DNA from: Asterochloris sp. CNOR1
Taxonomy: Eukaryota; Chlorophyta; Trebouxiophyceae; Trebouxiales; Trebouxiaceae
Reading direction: 5' to 3'
Assembly (NCBI GenBank): GCA_963969365.1
Contig: OZ017759.1
Location: forward strand, 2,294,001-2,358,000
DNA: 64,000 bases
The notes below the pieces were generated by a model that made no database searches, was not told the origin of the DNA, and worked only from the letters and a program-made list of their open reading frames with translations. The position numbers and the translations under genes were made by a program. Shown here one piece after another: positions 45,401 to 56,131 of the stretch; the first letter of the stretch is position 1, and every line of letters starts with the position of its first letter.

Positions 45401-48400
45401 TTGTCTGCAATGATGCTGCTCATGTGACTCTGATGAGGGGCAGCATCAACAAGCTCACACGGTCTGCCTACCTGCACCAGCCCATCATTGGCCACGGCCT
45501 CCAGCAGGTGGGCCAGACACTGCATGCTCAGCACCGGATGGCGCTCGCTGGCTGCACAGATGGCTGGCTGGGACCGTTTGGTTCGGGCTCGATCAGTGCC
45601 TGAGATAGCAGCATCAGTGCTGCCTTGATGTGTACAGGTCCCAACCTGAAGGCAGGTGGAAGACCTCAAACTCTGTGCCCTGCTAGCTGAGAGGTACAGC
45701 AGATCAACATGGTCCAGCAGGTGACAATGAGCAAGCAGCTGCGTCTGAGCCCTGGAATGGATTCATAGATGTGCAACTGCTGTACATCCTGGCTGCGTGT
45801 GGTCACCTGTGCACTGCCTCCCTCGCCCTTCTTCAGCCTGGTGGCTTTGCCTTCTGAAGCTATGGTGACCAGACGGTCGTGAAGGGCAAACAGCTTGCCC
45901 AGCTGAGAGCCAGTAATGTGTGCTGATGACTTGCCATTGGGTCCTGCAGGAACACATCGAATCAATAAAAGCTATCACTTCTTTGCATGCACAGGGCGCA
46001 GCAACATGTATCAGAGCCACTTGCAGGGCATGCCAGTTTTACTCAAATTCTCACCACAGTTCTGGACGCACTCTGATTGCAGTAGCACAGCCCACATTGT
46101 CACACAATGAGTACATACCGTGCCTAAGTATGGCTGCAGGTGCTACCTGTCCCACACAAAATCTTGACGAGGAGCAGGCGCTCCCTCAGGGCAGCAGGTC
46201 AACTCACGTGCTTGATAGCGCAAAAGTGGGACTGCAGATGCAACACCCACCTGCAGCTTCTGCAACCACATCCCCCATGGTGACCTCTAGGCAGCCCAGC
46301 AGCACTCCAGCCAGGGCCTGGTTCAGCTGTCCCTGCACCAGGATCAGCAGCAGATATCAGCAAGGCGTTTGGCTGCTCGACAAGGTGATGCTCACAGGCT
46401 GCCACCCTCAGCCTCGTCGCGGTGGAAGGGTGTACAGGCGCATCAGACTGAAGCGCCATGGGGTATGTGTCCAGAGCGCCAAGCAATGGCACTGCCATCA
46501 CTGCCTGCCAGTCTCCACTCTGCAGCCAGCGTGTTGTGCTGCATGTCACCCAGCCCCTTCTGACCTGGAGTCCTGTTCAGCAAAACACAGCAATTTCAAG
46601 CAAAAGTTGGCGATCCACCAGCAGGCACCTTAAGAAGGAACCTGATGAACTCAGGCTGGTGGGGTAGCGTGTTGTGCTCCTTCACGTTGCACCTCCTGTG
46701 GCCGCAATGCATTTCATTGCAGATCGTTCTGATCAGCAACTGCCTGAACAAGCCAGAGGCGAGGAAAATGAGTAGGCACCCTGGAGCACCTGCTGGGTGG
46801 CAAGCGAGAAGTCCAGGCTCTTTGTCATCTGGAAAGTCTCCAGCTCACTGGACAGCAGCTGGCGCCTCAGCATCTGCAGCCTCCCCCTGACCGCCTGCAC
46901 GCCAGATCAAAGTTCAGCAAGGGCAAAATGGCCGCAGCTCAAGACGGTGTCAGGTGCCTGGACAGCAGAAGAGCCCTGACAAGAGGCCAGCAGTACCATG
47001 CTGGTCAGTAGCAGGCAGCCCATTGCTCTCGCTTCATTGATGCAGACAAGCCCAGCAGCCCTCACCGCGGGTCCATACATGTCAAAAGTCTAAGCAATAC
47101 AGAGACAGCGTCTCTCAGACAGCGTCTCTCAGACAGCATCTCTCAGACAGCGTCTGCTGCCCTGAGCAGCAGAACAGGCAAGCCCACCTTGTCCGGGGCG
47201 TCTGCAGCATCCACATCTGTGAGCACTGGAGCGTGCTCATCCGCAGCACTGCCATCTGGCTGTGCAGGCAGCATGCGCCGCACAGCATCCAGCAGAAGGT
47301 GCAGAGGCTCGTTGACCACAAGCTCACCGGCCTGCACTTGCACACAGTTGAAAACCCTGAGGGTCTTGCCAATGCAGGGTTGGTGGGCTGGCACATGCGC
47401 AACACTAGCTGTAATCTGACTGCCTCCGACAGTGGCATTCCACCCCCTGTGAGCACTCTGTGCTTGGCACAAGTTGTGCCACAAGGTTTGCGGGGCAATG
47501 TGCCCTGCTGGCAATGCTGAGGCAGGCATGTGAGCTCACCTGGAGCTTAGCACACTGGTCCAGCTTGAGGGGCGGCAGCTCGCCCTCCTGTGCGGGCAGG
47601 AAGGCAGCCACATGGGGAAGCAGCAGCTCCAGCATGGACTGCTGAGCGGTGGAGTCCACACTCAGGATGGCACACATTCCCTGCAGACAAGACACAAGTT
47701 GCAACGGCACGTTGTACTGCACATGGAGCTGACATGCCCCTGTGGCGATGCTCAACTCAGCTGCCTATCTACCAGATCAGGACCCCAACAGAGGAAAGCT
47801 GTATGTTTGGATACATGCTGGAGGCCCCCTTGTGAGTGCCAAGCAGATGACTTGCACAACTGATGATCATCAACACAAGCGCGGCTTCAGGCGCCAAAGG
47901 TACAAGTGAGCGCACCTGATACAGCATGCTGCGGACTTCTGCTTGCTGGGTAAGGCAACGCCGCAGGAATCCCAGCAGCTCGTGCAGCAGATTGGCGCCT
48001 CCAACCTGACTCGAGATGGAGCACATCTGGCTCAAGGACACCTGCACTGTCGACACAGCAGGCATTAGACTTGTTCAACAAGCAGACCTTGCTCTTTTAT
48101 TTCATGGACACTTGCACACCCAGCGGACCAGATGTGAAAGGCGTGACAAGCATGTCAGCCGGCGGGCATTAGTGCAGCGGCAGGCCAGATCGAAACATGC
48201 ATGGAGTAGGCAGCAGGTATTGCATCATGAGACCAAAAGACCCAACACCAGCATTGCCAGAGGAGTCAACCACAAGTCAGAGCATCAAGAGCATCAGCAG
48301 CAGGACACAGACAAGCCCAACATGGGTATAGCTCGTCCATTGGGAGACCCTGAGGTGACCAATGCCCAGTCATGCCAGACACCAGCTGCTCGTGTATGGC

Positions 48401-51400
48401 AAGGCAGCACCTGTACAGGAGGCTGGCCATCCTCCTGCTCCCCCTTGAGGCTGGTCAGCTCCTGCAGGCAGCAGGCTGATGAGTGCTTGGCGCTCGTCAG
48501 CAGGGGGAGCGCACGCTTTTCTGCTGTGATGAGGAAGGGCAAGCTTTGAGAATGTAATTGCCTGCACAAACTGGCAGCTTCAAGGCATGATGGTTGCTGT
48601 CTTGCAATCCCGCTTTGACATGTCCGGGATGAACTGCAGTGTATCAAGCTGGCTGCATAGCTGCACAGTATGCTTGCTGGTCTGCTCCAGAGCTGGTGAG
48701 GAGTGTGTCACCGGGCAGGGCAGAACTGTCACCTGGAGAATCACATAGATGAAGCCCCTGACGGCTGTGAGGCGCATGCTGAGGTCTCGGGAGAACATGG
48801 CCCTGCGCAGGAGGCTGACCACTGCTGGCTGAATGTCTGGCTGGTGGTGGGACAGGGGCCACAGGGCCAGGAGGAGGGCGTAGGAGGTGCCTGGACTCAG
48901 GTGCTGGAAGGCGTTTAGGCAGCCCTGCATCACAACACGCACTGTTGACGGGACCACACAGCTAGCAGCAGGCCATATGAGGTAATCAGCCTTGGGTGCT
49001 GAATGGCTTCCACGCTGGCCCGCTGACCAACAACAGATGTCCCCAGGGCCATCTAGCTAGCAGCAAGACACATAAAGTCCCTGACGGTAGGTGCTGGAAG
49101 GCATCTAGGCCGCCCGGCAGAGCAGCAGCCCATGATGCCAGGGCCACACAGCTAGCAGCAGGCCTACAAGGTCCCCGGCCTTGGGTGCTGGACGGCTTCC
49201 AGGCTGCCCTGCAATCACACCAGACTGTTGCTAGGACAGGCACTGCAGAGCCAGCAGCGGGGCATAAAAGATGCCTGGACTCAGCTGCTGGAAGGCGTCT
49301 GGGCTGCCCTGCAGGACACCACAAAGAGACGGGTGTCACAGAGGCCAACCGCAGGACACATGAGGCGCCTGGCATCAGGTGCTGGCAGCAGCGGACGGTT
49401 GTGCAGGGCATCACCGGGAGGGGACACTGACCGGGGGCAAGCAATGCAGCATAAGAGGTGCCTGGACTGAGGGCTGGATGCTGTACAAGCAGCCCTGCAG
49501 GGGCACCACATGCTGAGACAGGTGTCGCACAGCCAGCATCATGGCATGTGTGGGGCCAGGGCTTGACTGCTGGTGTCCAAGCAGCCCCGCAGGGTTGCCA
49601 CCAGCGTCTGATGGAACCAGGTCCACACGGCAAAGCGTAACAGATGCCTGCGCTGAGGGTGCTTAGAAGCAAGCAGTGCTTGCAGCTGTGGCATCATGTG
49701 CATGGCGCAGATGTTTTCTTGTAGCGGCAGCCCACCGGCGGGAAGACGACTCTTGTCCTGTGCTGCTGTGAAGGCGCCGGAATGTGGTGTTTGATCGGCT
49801 GGCAGCACAACTGCATGGACTGCGCTGCCTTACAGCGCAGCGTTGGCGCTGGCTTGCAGCTCAGCATATGACAGCGTCCTGTCGTGGGCCCTGTGCATAA
49901 CGCTGCCTGCAGCTGCCCTCACCCTGAGATGGCTGCACAGCAGGCCAGCATGGCAGCTCTGGGATCTGCGGACGAGCTGCGCCAGCACCGCCACAAAGGG
50001 CAGGGTCTCTTGGGGCTGCCCCCCCACCAGCGACTCCTTGCACAGGCTCAATACCTCTGGGCAAGCAGCAGGCTGGTGCTGGAAGAGCAGCGCCAGCATC
50101 TCCAAGCCCAGCAGCCTTGCTCGCACCGCAGGGTCTCCCTCAGGCCCTGCACTGCCTGCAGAGCGCGTCAGGAGGGTCAGTCTCTGCGTTGCACGTGATG
50201 TGGGCCAGCTACCTCACCACAAGTGCTGCTTTTACAAGGGATGATCCAGTTGACTTCAGGTCTGCTTGGGGGCTCTGCAGCTTGTGCAAACACCTGCGGG
50301 AAGGGTCAGTGGCAGTATACGTGTAGCACCACAAGTGATAGCGGGCAGCTGCTGCGCTGCAGACAAGGCAGTCTACGCCTCTTGAGGCTGCCTGCTCTGA
50401 CTGCAGTCAATGGCAGCCAGGTATGACATCCTGCTGGTCATGACTGCCGGCAGGAGTTCTGTGCATTGTAGCTTGTGCTGAATGATGCTGTGACAGCAGC
50501 ACCGTTCAGCACGTGCATGACACCCCGAAGGCCAGCAGCATGCCAGGCAGCCGGCAGCAGAAGGCAGCCACTGGAGAGCGACATCCAGTCTACCTGACTG
50601 GATTGCTTCTGCAAAGGAGCGCAGCGACCCCTTCTGCTCCAGAAGCCTGCTGGCCAGGCCCATGCACGGCCGCGCCAGGCAGGGCATGCTCGCGCACCGC
50701 TGCTGCACGAATGTGTGCAGCAGAGCTGTGATGGCAGCGCCATTGATAGCAGCCAGGGGCGGCAGGCTGGCCAGCCATGCACAGTCCTGGCGCTGGGCCT
50801 CTGCCTGCAGGGCTCGCAGCACCAGCCCCTACACGGCAGGCAGTGTGACCTCGTGATTGCTGATGACTAATGAGGTTGCCCTTGAAAACGATGCACATGT
50901 CAGCAGGTTAAACCTCTATCATGTACAGCAGCACTGTCTTCTGAGGCTCCGTCCAGGGCATTTCCCTGTGAGTGTCAGAGGTGCATGGCTGACAGCTGAC
51001 AAGCTCACCTTCAGCAGATCAAGAGCTGCGGTCTCCCATCGCTTGACACGAGCCATGGTGAGAAGCACAGCAACCAGGAAAGCATTGACGATTGGCAGAG
51101 CTCCACCTTTCACAACTTTCAGCCAGGCCTGCAGGGCAAAGCAAGGCATCAGACAGTGCTCAACAGGTGTCAGCACCACACTGGAAGCAGCAGGCTCCAA
51201 AGTGCTTCATGGTCAGAGCTGGCATGAAAAGCACTGTGCACAATCTGCCCAAGAAGGCATGATCCTTTGGCCAGGGCTGAGGATTTGGGAGATGTGCCAG
51301 ACTGGCAGGGGTGCAGCTGGTGTTTCAGCAGGTGTTATGATGAAAAGCTTACGGAGCCCAGGTCAGCATCATGCTTGAGCATCATGTCCAGGTCTTGGAG

Positions 51401-54004
51401 GATGACCGCCTCTGCAGCCTGCAGCTCTGCAGCGCCGGCAGCTGCCCCCGTGTCGGCAGCGCTGGCTTGCAGGTGCTCAAACAGCATGACCAGGCTCTGC
51501 AACAGAGAAGCAGCTCTTGGACACAGGCTCTGCAACAGAGGAAGCAGCTCTTGAGCACAACCCCCAGGGATGCCCTCACAGGCTGCAGCAGGTATTACTG
51601 ACAACCAGGGGACACCCAAGGCTGGGCTACTCACGACCAACCAAAAGAGCTTCAGGGATGAGGCGACAATGCACGGCATTGCCCTTTGCTCACCAGCAGC
51701 ACCTCTGCCTTCAAGCCTGCAGCTGAGCACCACAGCAGCAGCTGGTGGACGACTGTGGGCAGCTGTGCCAGCGGGAGCTGCCGGCAGGCCGAGATGGCTT
51801 TCCTCAGCAGCTCCTGCCCCTGCTGCCCCCTGCAGCACCGGCAACTCACATTGCAGCAGTTTGATGAGAGGCGCCAGAGGGCATGAGTCTATGTCAGCAT
51901 GCAGGAATGGCTGCAGGCAGCAGCCTCACCCTGATCAGGAAAGCAGCTCCTTTTGGCTTTGCGATCGCATGTCACAGTTTCATGTCCCATGCAATCTGTT
52001 CCACGCGGGCACAGTGTGCGCACTGTCCCTATTGCGAAGTCCAGCAGCAGTGGTGTTGGCGACATGCAGTGCACCTTCATACTGTCAGCGCACACGTGCT
52101 GCCCAGAGCTGTTGCCCCCAGACTTCAGCCACTCTTAATAGGTGAGCCTTACCTGGGTGGCCCTAATGGGCGAGGCAAGATGTGATGCAGCGCACATCAA
52201 GCATGCAGAAGCGCTGCTGCACTCACAGCGGCACGTCGCGCAGGGCCTGCAGTGTAGCTGCCAGCCCCTCTGGCTGCCATTTGCTGCAGGCCAGCCGGTG
52301 CAGCACCAGCTTGTGGTACTCTGAGCACGAGGTGCTGCCCGGCATCTCTACATCCTCCATGGCCTCTGCAGCAGTTTGCAGGCAAAGAGATGATGAAGAG
52401 GAACAATAGAGAATGAGCAGAAGACCAAGGAATGCGGGGCGAGGTTGGGACGCACAGCATCAGCCAGGTCGTCTGCAAGGAGACAACAGTGCTTTGCATG
52501 CCCTCCTGCACCATTCAGAGAACTGCTGCTGAGGGGAGACAGGGAACATGGCTGGCACTCCTCCAGCATCAGGATGCACAGCCCACAATGTCGTGCGAGA
52601 ATGGGCGCCGGCTGTAGCTGAGGAGGGCACGTTCCACCTCTGGCAGCCTTCAATGAGCTCAGTCTGACTCATGCATCAGAATCGTGTCCTGACAAAGTGA
52701 GTATTGGGCAGAGGTTGAGACACACCGTCTCCATCGAGACTCTCCAGGTCTGGCCGCTGCACAGGGACACCACCCCTCAGGATCAGCTGCAGCGCCGGTC
52801 CCAGCAGCTGCAGGGCCTCAGGGGCAGCTGCACAGCCCGTGCTGACCACCTGAAGCACAGCCTCGACAACCTGCAGCACACGGCAGAACAGGGCTGGCGC
52901 CTTCATCCAGGCAGCTGCACACCCAGTGCCAACCACTTTGGTCATTGCCTCGGCGGCGTGCAGCCCACAGCAGAGGCAAGGGGGTGCTGGCTGCTTGGTC
53001 TCAAAGCAGCTGCCCAGCATGAGCTGACCACCTGAAGCACAGCTTTCATGACCTGCGGGGAGGGTGGGCTGCTTGCATTTGAGACCGCTGCATGGGCCCA
53101 GCACAGCCTCAGCTCGCTGCGGGCCACAGCAGGTGCAGGGGCTGACTGCTTGCCTTACAAAGCAGCTGCAAAGGCAGTGCTGAAGACCTCAAGCTGAGAG
53201 CTTGACAACCTTCAGCATGCAGCTGAGGCCAATACTGATTCTGGCACACATGAGGCAGATCTGTATGCGGTGCTGGTCACCTGAAGCATGGTCTTGACAC
53301 AGTGCAGCACACAATGGCGGCAAGCCCTTGCGAGTGAGCTGGCTGCAGACATTTTTGGTGCCTGCAGCGCTGTTCCACCTCTGCTGCTGGCAATCGCATC
53401 CCTTTGGTGGCAGCTTGGGGACCTGTTTGTCATGGCACTTTCTCAGGAAAGCAGCAGTATGGGCTCACGGTGGGCAGCAGCTCCATGCTGAACTGTCCCA
53501 GTTGCTTGCTGCAAGTCGCCAGCATGCTCTCTGCAGCAGGGCTGGCTGCCCGCTCCAGCTTAGCCAGGTACAGGATGCTGCTGACCACCACAGTGAGCCT
53601 GTGCTTGCCACACTGGCGCAGCTGCTCAGTGCTGTCTGAGGGCTGGGGGCGGCAGGCGAGCAGCAGAGCTGACAGGAACGCCTGCATCTGAGGTGACCCT
53701 GTTGGCATGGTGCAGGTACACATGGGGGAAGGGCCAGCACTTCAGATTAAAGGCCAGATACAGGCTTGGTGGATTGCCTGACCTGCAGCGTGTCGACATC
53801 TGATGAGCAATGATCCAAGGCAGCCTTGATTGCAGGCCCTGAGCAGCGCCGCGCAACCAGGTTGCGCAGGTCATCTATGTCATGCTGCTGCTGCACTGCG
53901 GCCAGCACTTTGCTGACCCATTGCTGGATCCCTGCTGTCATGCTTCCCGGGGTGTCGTTAGATCTCCAAAGCTGGGGTTCGTCCGAATATCCAGTCGGAC
54001 CCAT
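39429..54004 (-). CDS. FANCI: FANCI, Fanconi anaemia ID-complex subunit
   Basis: FANCI pairs with FANCD2 to clamp DNA during interstrand crosslink repair in the nucleus. The gene spans about 14.6 kb. Recognised parts, N to C: IQQWVSKVLAAVQQQHDIDDL (first exon, start 54004 or 53941); SLLRRAMFSRDLSMRLTAV (about 48.8 kb); FLRRCLTQQAEVRSMLYQ (47.9 kb); MLELLLPHVAAFL...PPLKLDQCAKL (47.6 kb); VINVKTASAVLGVLLTHLE (41.7 kb). The last four exons fit exactly: 40735-40523, 40194-40045, 39871-39758, 39571-39429. They contain LLPPLIFSIESWEAQL and VNLMAHAKRSTNRDFKL, the conserved C-terminus. The middle exons were not all resolved. The animal monoubiquitination lysine (LRK-AMF) is Arg here (codon 48802-48804). 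Several introns carry tandem copies of exon edges. Confidence 0.87.
43860..44110. repeat. Three tandem copies of a FANCI exon start, ~95-base period
   Basis: The block ACCTGCAGGGGCACAGC with flanks occurs at 43891, 43987 and about 44081. On the minus strand each copy has the acceptor CCCCTGCAG followed by a frame like VCLLAVQSLDALL. Copies two and three read VCPLAVQSLDALL and ACL.KQSLDALL. The copy at 43860-43890 adjoins the long coding frame ending ELTATVQG and is likely the real exon. Confidence 0.85.
47103..47158. repeat. 14-base tandem repeat, four copies
   Basis: AGACAGCGTCTCTC is repeated at 47103, 47117 and 47131 (one change), with a partial fourth copy at 47145. It lies within FANCI, at the edge of an exon-like frame ending in LLLRAADAV. 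Confidence 0.9.
48901..49670. repeat. Nine-copy, 95-base tandem array of a FANCI exon start
   Basis: The core GTGCTGGAAGGC recurs at 48901, 48996, 49091, 49186, 49285, 49380, about 49472, 49567 and 49659, steps of 92 to 99 with most exactly 95. On the minus strand each unit reads like CAG|GGCTGCCT..GCCTTCCAGCAC, which is the acceptor and first codons of the exon encoding GCLNAFQHLSPGTSYALLL. The copy at 48901 is continuous with the conserved LLRRAMF exon. The others lie upstream in the intron and have drifted. Confidence 0.88.
52840..53300. repeat. Degenerate tandem copies of a FANCI exon start
   Basis: The element GACCACCTGAAGCACAG occurs at 52844 and 53026, with weaker relatives near 52931, 53187 and 53272. 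On the minus strand the copies read VVEAVLQVVSTGCAAA, AMTKVVGTGCAAA, VMKAVLQVVSS and VKTMLQVTST. Spacing is about 85 to 91 bases. Only one copy continues into a longer coding frame. Confidence 0.7.
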
Positions 54005-56131
54005 ATGCTGTGCTGGGCAAGAAAGAAGACAAGTTTCAATGGCTTTTGGCCCGAGGCAGGACTAGGCTGTAAAATCTGCGTGTCTGGCACTTTACTGTCA
54101 ACCCTAGCCAAGCATGGCTGGCTAGAAGGACCTTTTGGCTTGGAGAAGCAAGCCCCACACTCTCAACAGCTGAGCTACCGCAGATGCTAGCAGTTTGATG
54201 GTCTCCGTTGGCAGCTGCAGCACCTGTATGGTCCGAAGAAGCCCATTGCAAAGGATGAGCACCATCAGTGAATTTCCATGAGCAAGCCTCAGCCAGAAAC
54301 AGCTCAGCTGCGTGTCAGGTGTCAGCATCACGCTCAGCAAGTACTGGGTCCTGATTTGCATGAAGTCAAAGCTGCCTGGCTGCTCTGCAGAGGTTCATGG
54401 TACGAAACTTGGTGGGCAAGCCTATAAGCTGGCATGATCTCTCTAGTCCGGAGCAGACAGGCTGAGTCACGCATCAAAGGCCCATCACAGATAGGTCTTG
54501 GTCGACCAAGAGATTTTTCGAAAATATCTGTGGCCACATTCTGGCATGAGCGTGCAGTCGAGGCTCAGCCCAGATGTGTCTATCTCCTCGAGGTCCAGGT
54601 AGGCCTCGATTCCTGAAGGCCTGAGACTGATGTTGATCATGCGAAATCTACTTGACACTGACATGGCGTCCGCTGCAGTGCGACATGCAGCCGCAGCAGC
54701 GAGCTTGCAACCGATGCAGACCTCCACGAAGCTATGCAAATGCACAATATGACCATCAGTTTGGCTCTGCAACACATTGAGGCCTCACACGCAGCACTAC
54801 AGATGCTGCTGGACCCGACTCTGCTGGGGCCGACTCTGCAAGCAGAGTTACTTACTTTGAAAATTGCTCTGGAGGCGCTCCATGGAGCCTGTCAGAATCA
54901 GGCAATGTTGGCCATTGCCATGGCCCCACAGTAAGTCGGCTCTGTTTGAACACATGTCAGACTGTCATCACAGGTCATTTATGCCCACCACCCTCAGCCC
55001 ACTCCCCCCTGAATCAATTCATGTACTGTACAAGCACCTAAGTGAGTGCAAAATAAAATGCTCCATCACTTTCTGCAAGACGCCTTCAGGTACCTGCCTA
55101 ATTGTTCTTGTACACAACAGTCACAGAGATGAAGTTTTTTGGTTGTGCAGTCCCATGTTGAAGCAGTGCACTGCTGGCACAAGTGAGAGGAATGAATCTG
55201 TTTATTCAGGACTGATTCATGTCGAATCCTCAGTTCATGAGGCTCTTCGATCGCGATGTCACTAGCTTTATCAGATGTGAAAGCTGCGAGCCCAGTGGGC
55301 ATTCTGCAGATTTTCTCTCAGTCAACGCAGCAGTGCCGCCCAAGAGCTCAATGCTGCTTTGCAGATGCTGAGGGGGGTGCACTTTACAAGAGGTAAACCT
55401 CTTGTACGTACAGACTCATAGCTGGGCCACATCAGACACAGCTAACACAGTTGCTGCAGTCAAGGTCACAGCCAGTCAGCCAAGTACATCTGCAGTCCTC
55501 TGTCACTGTGTAAGCAAGTCATGCAATGCATCAACCTTGCTTAAAGGCATGGCTGAGCCCTCCATGTGTGTTCCAGGGAAGGGGGGAGAGCTCATTGCAG
55601 CAACCCCCTCCTTCCTAGGCAGACCCTGAGGGTGGCTCATGCAGCTGTGTGTATGGCACAGGCGGCATCTTGGCAGGTGGCTGCTGCAATGCTGGTGACA
55701 GGGCCGGTGACAGGGCCGGCTGCAGCTGCGGCGGCAGGCTGGTGCGTGGCAAGACAGGCAATCACTGCTAATTAGCGCTCAAGATCATCAGGACACCTCC
55801 TGGGGAGCACACGTCCAGCCCTCCTTCTTGAGGGAGAGATGGTCACCCCCACCGCTGCTGCTTGCGCTCATGTTGCTGCCTGGTGAGGTCTGACATTAGG
55901 CCGACGCTGCTGTAACGAAAGCTGTTCTGCAGCAAACTGGCTGCTCGCAGCCTTTTGTGGCAGTGACTGGCTCAGCAATCTGCACAAGCATGGGGGAGGC
56001 TGTCTTTCTCCTTCTGACCCATGTTCTCAGTGGCGCTGAGTCCTCCACCTCCCTTCACCCCCTGGTTGTCAAGCAAAGCAGCAGTCACAAGCTGCATCAG
56101 GCTTCGCTAATCTGCTGCACCCGCAACTCAC
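54005..56131. other. Gap between FANCI and the helicase relic
   Basis: No gene is established. A minus-strand frame at 54485-54661 (MSVSSRFRMINISL to the stop) has ordinary protein composition, but no family was recognised. The part around 55.0-55.3 kb is more AT-rich than its surroundings. The C-terminal exon of the helicase-like gene may lie near 55.8-56.0 kb. Confidence 0.35.

Noticed and set aside
48986-49672. Minus-strand 228-codon open frame across the 95-base array
   Set aside because: The repeat period is not a multiple of three, so each copy is read in a different frame. Openness is a by-product of the repeat and composition, not a conserved protein.
43000-53300. Tandem arrays considered as CRISPR
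   Set aside because: There are no short identical repeats with unique spacers. Units are long, diverged copies of exon starts in a eukaryotic gene.
54110-54200. tRNA-like start (GGTAGCTCAG) on the minus strand
   Set aside because: The D-arm resembles a tRNA, but there is no T-arm GGTTCRA...CC at the right distance and the stems do not pair. At most it is a tRNA-derived relic.
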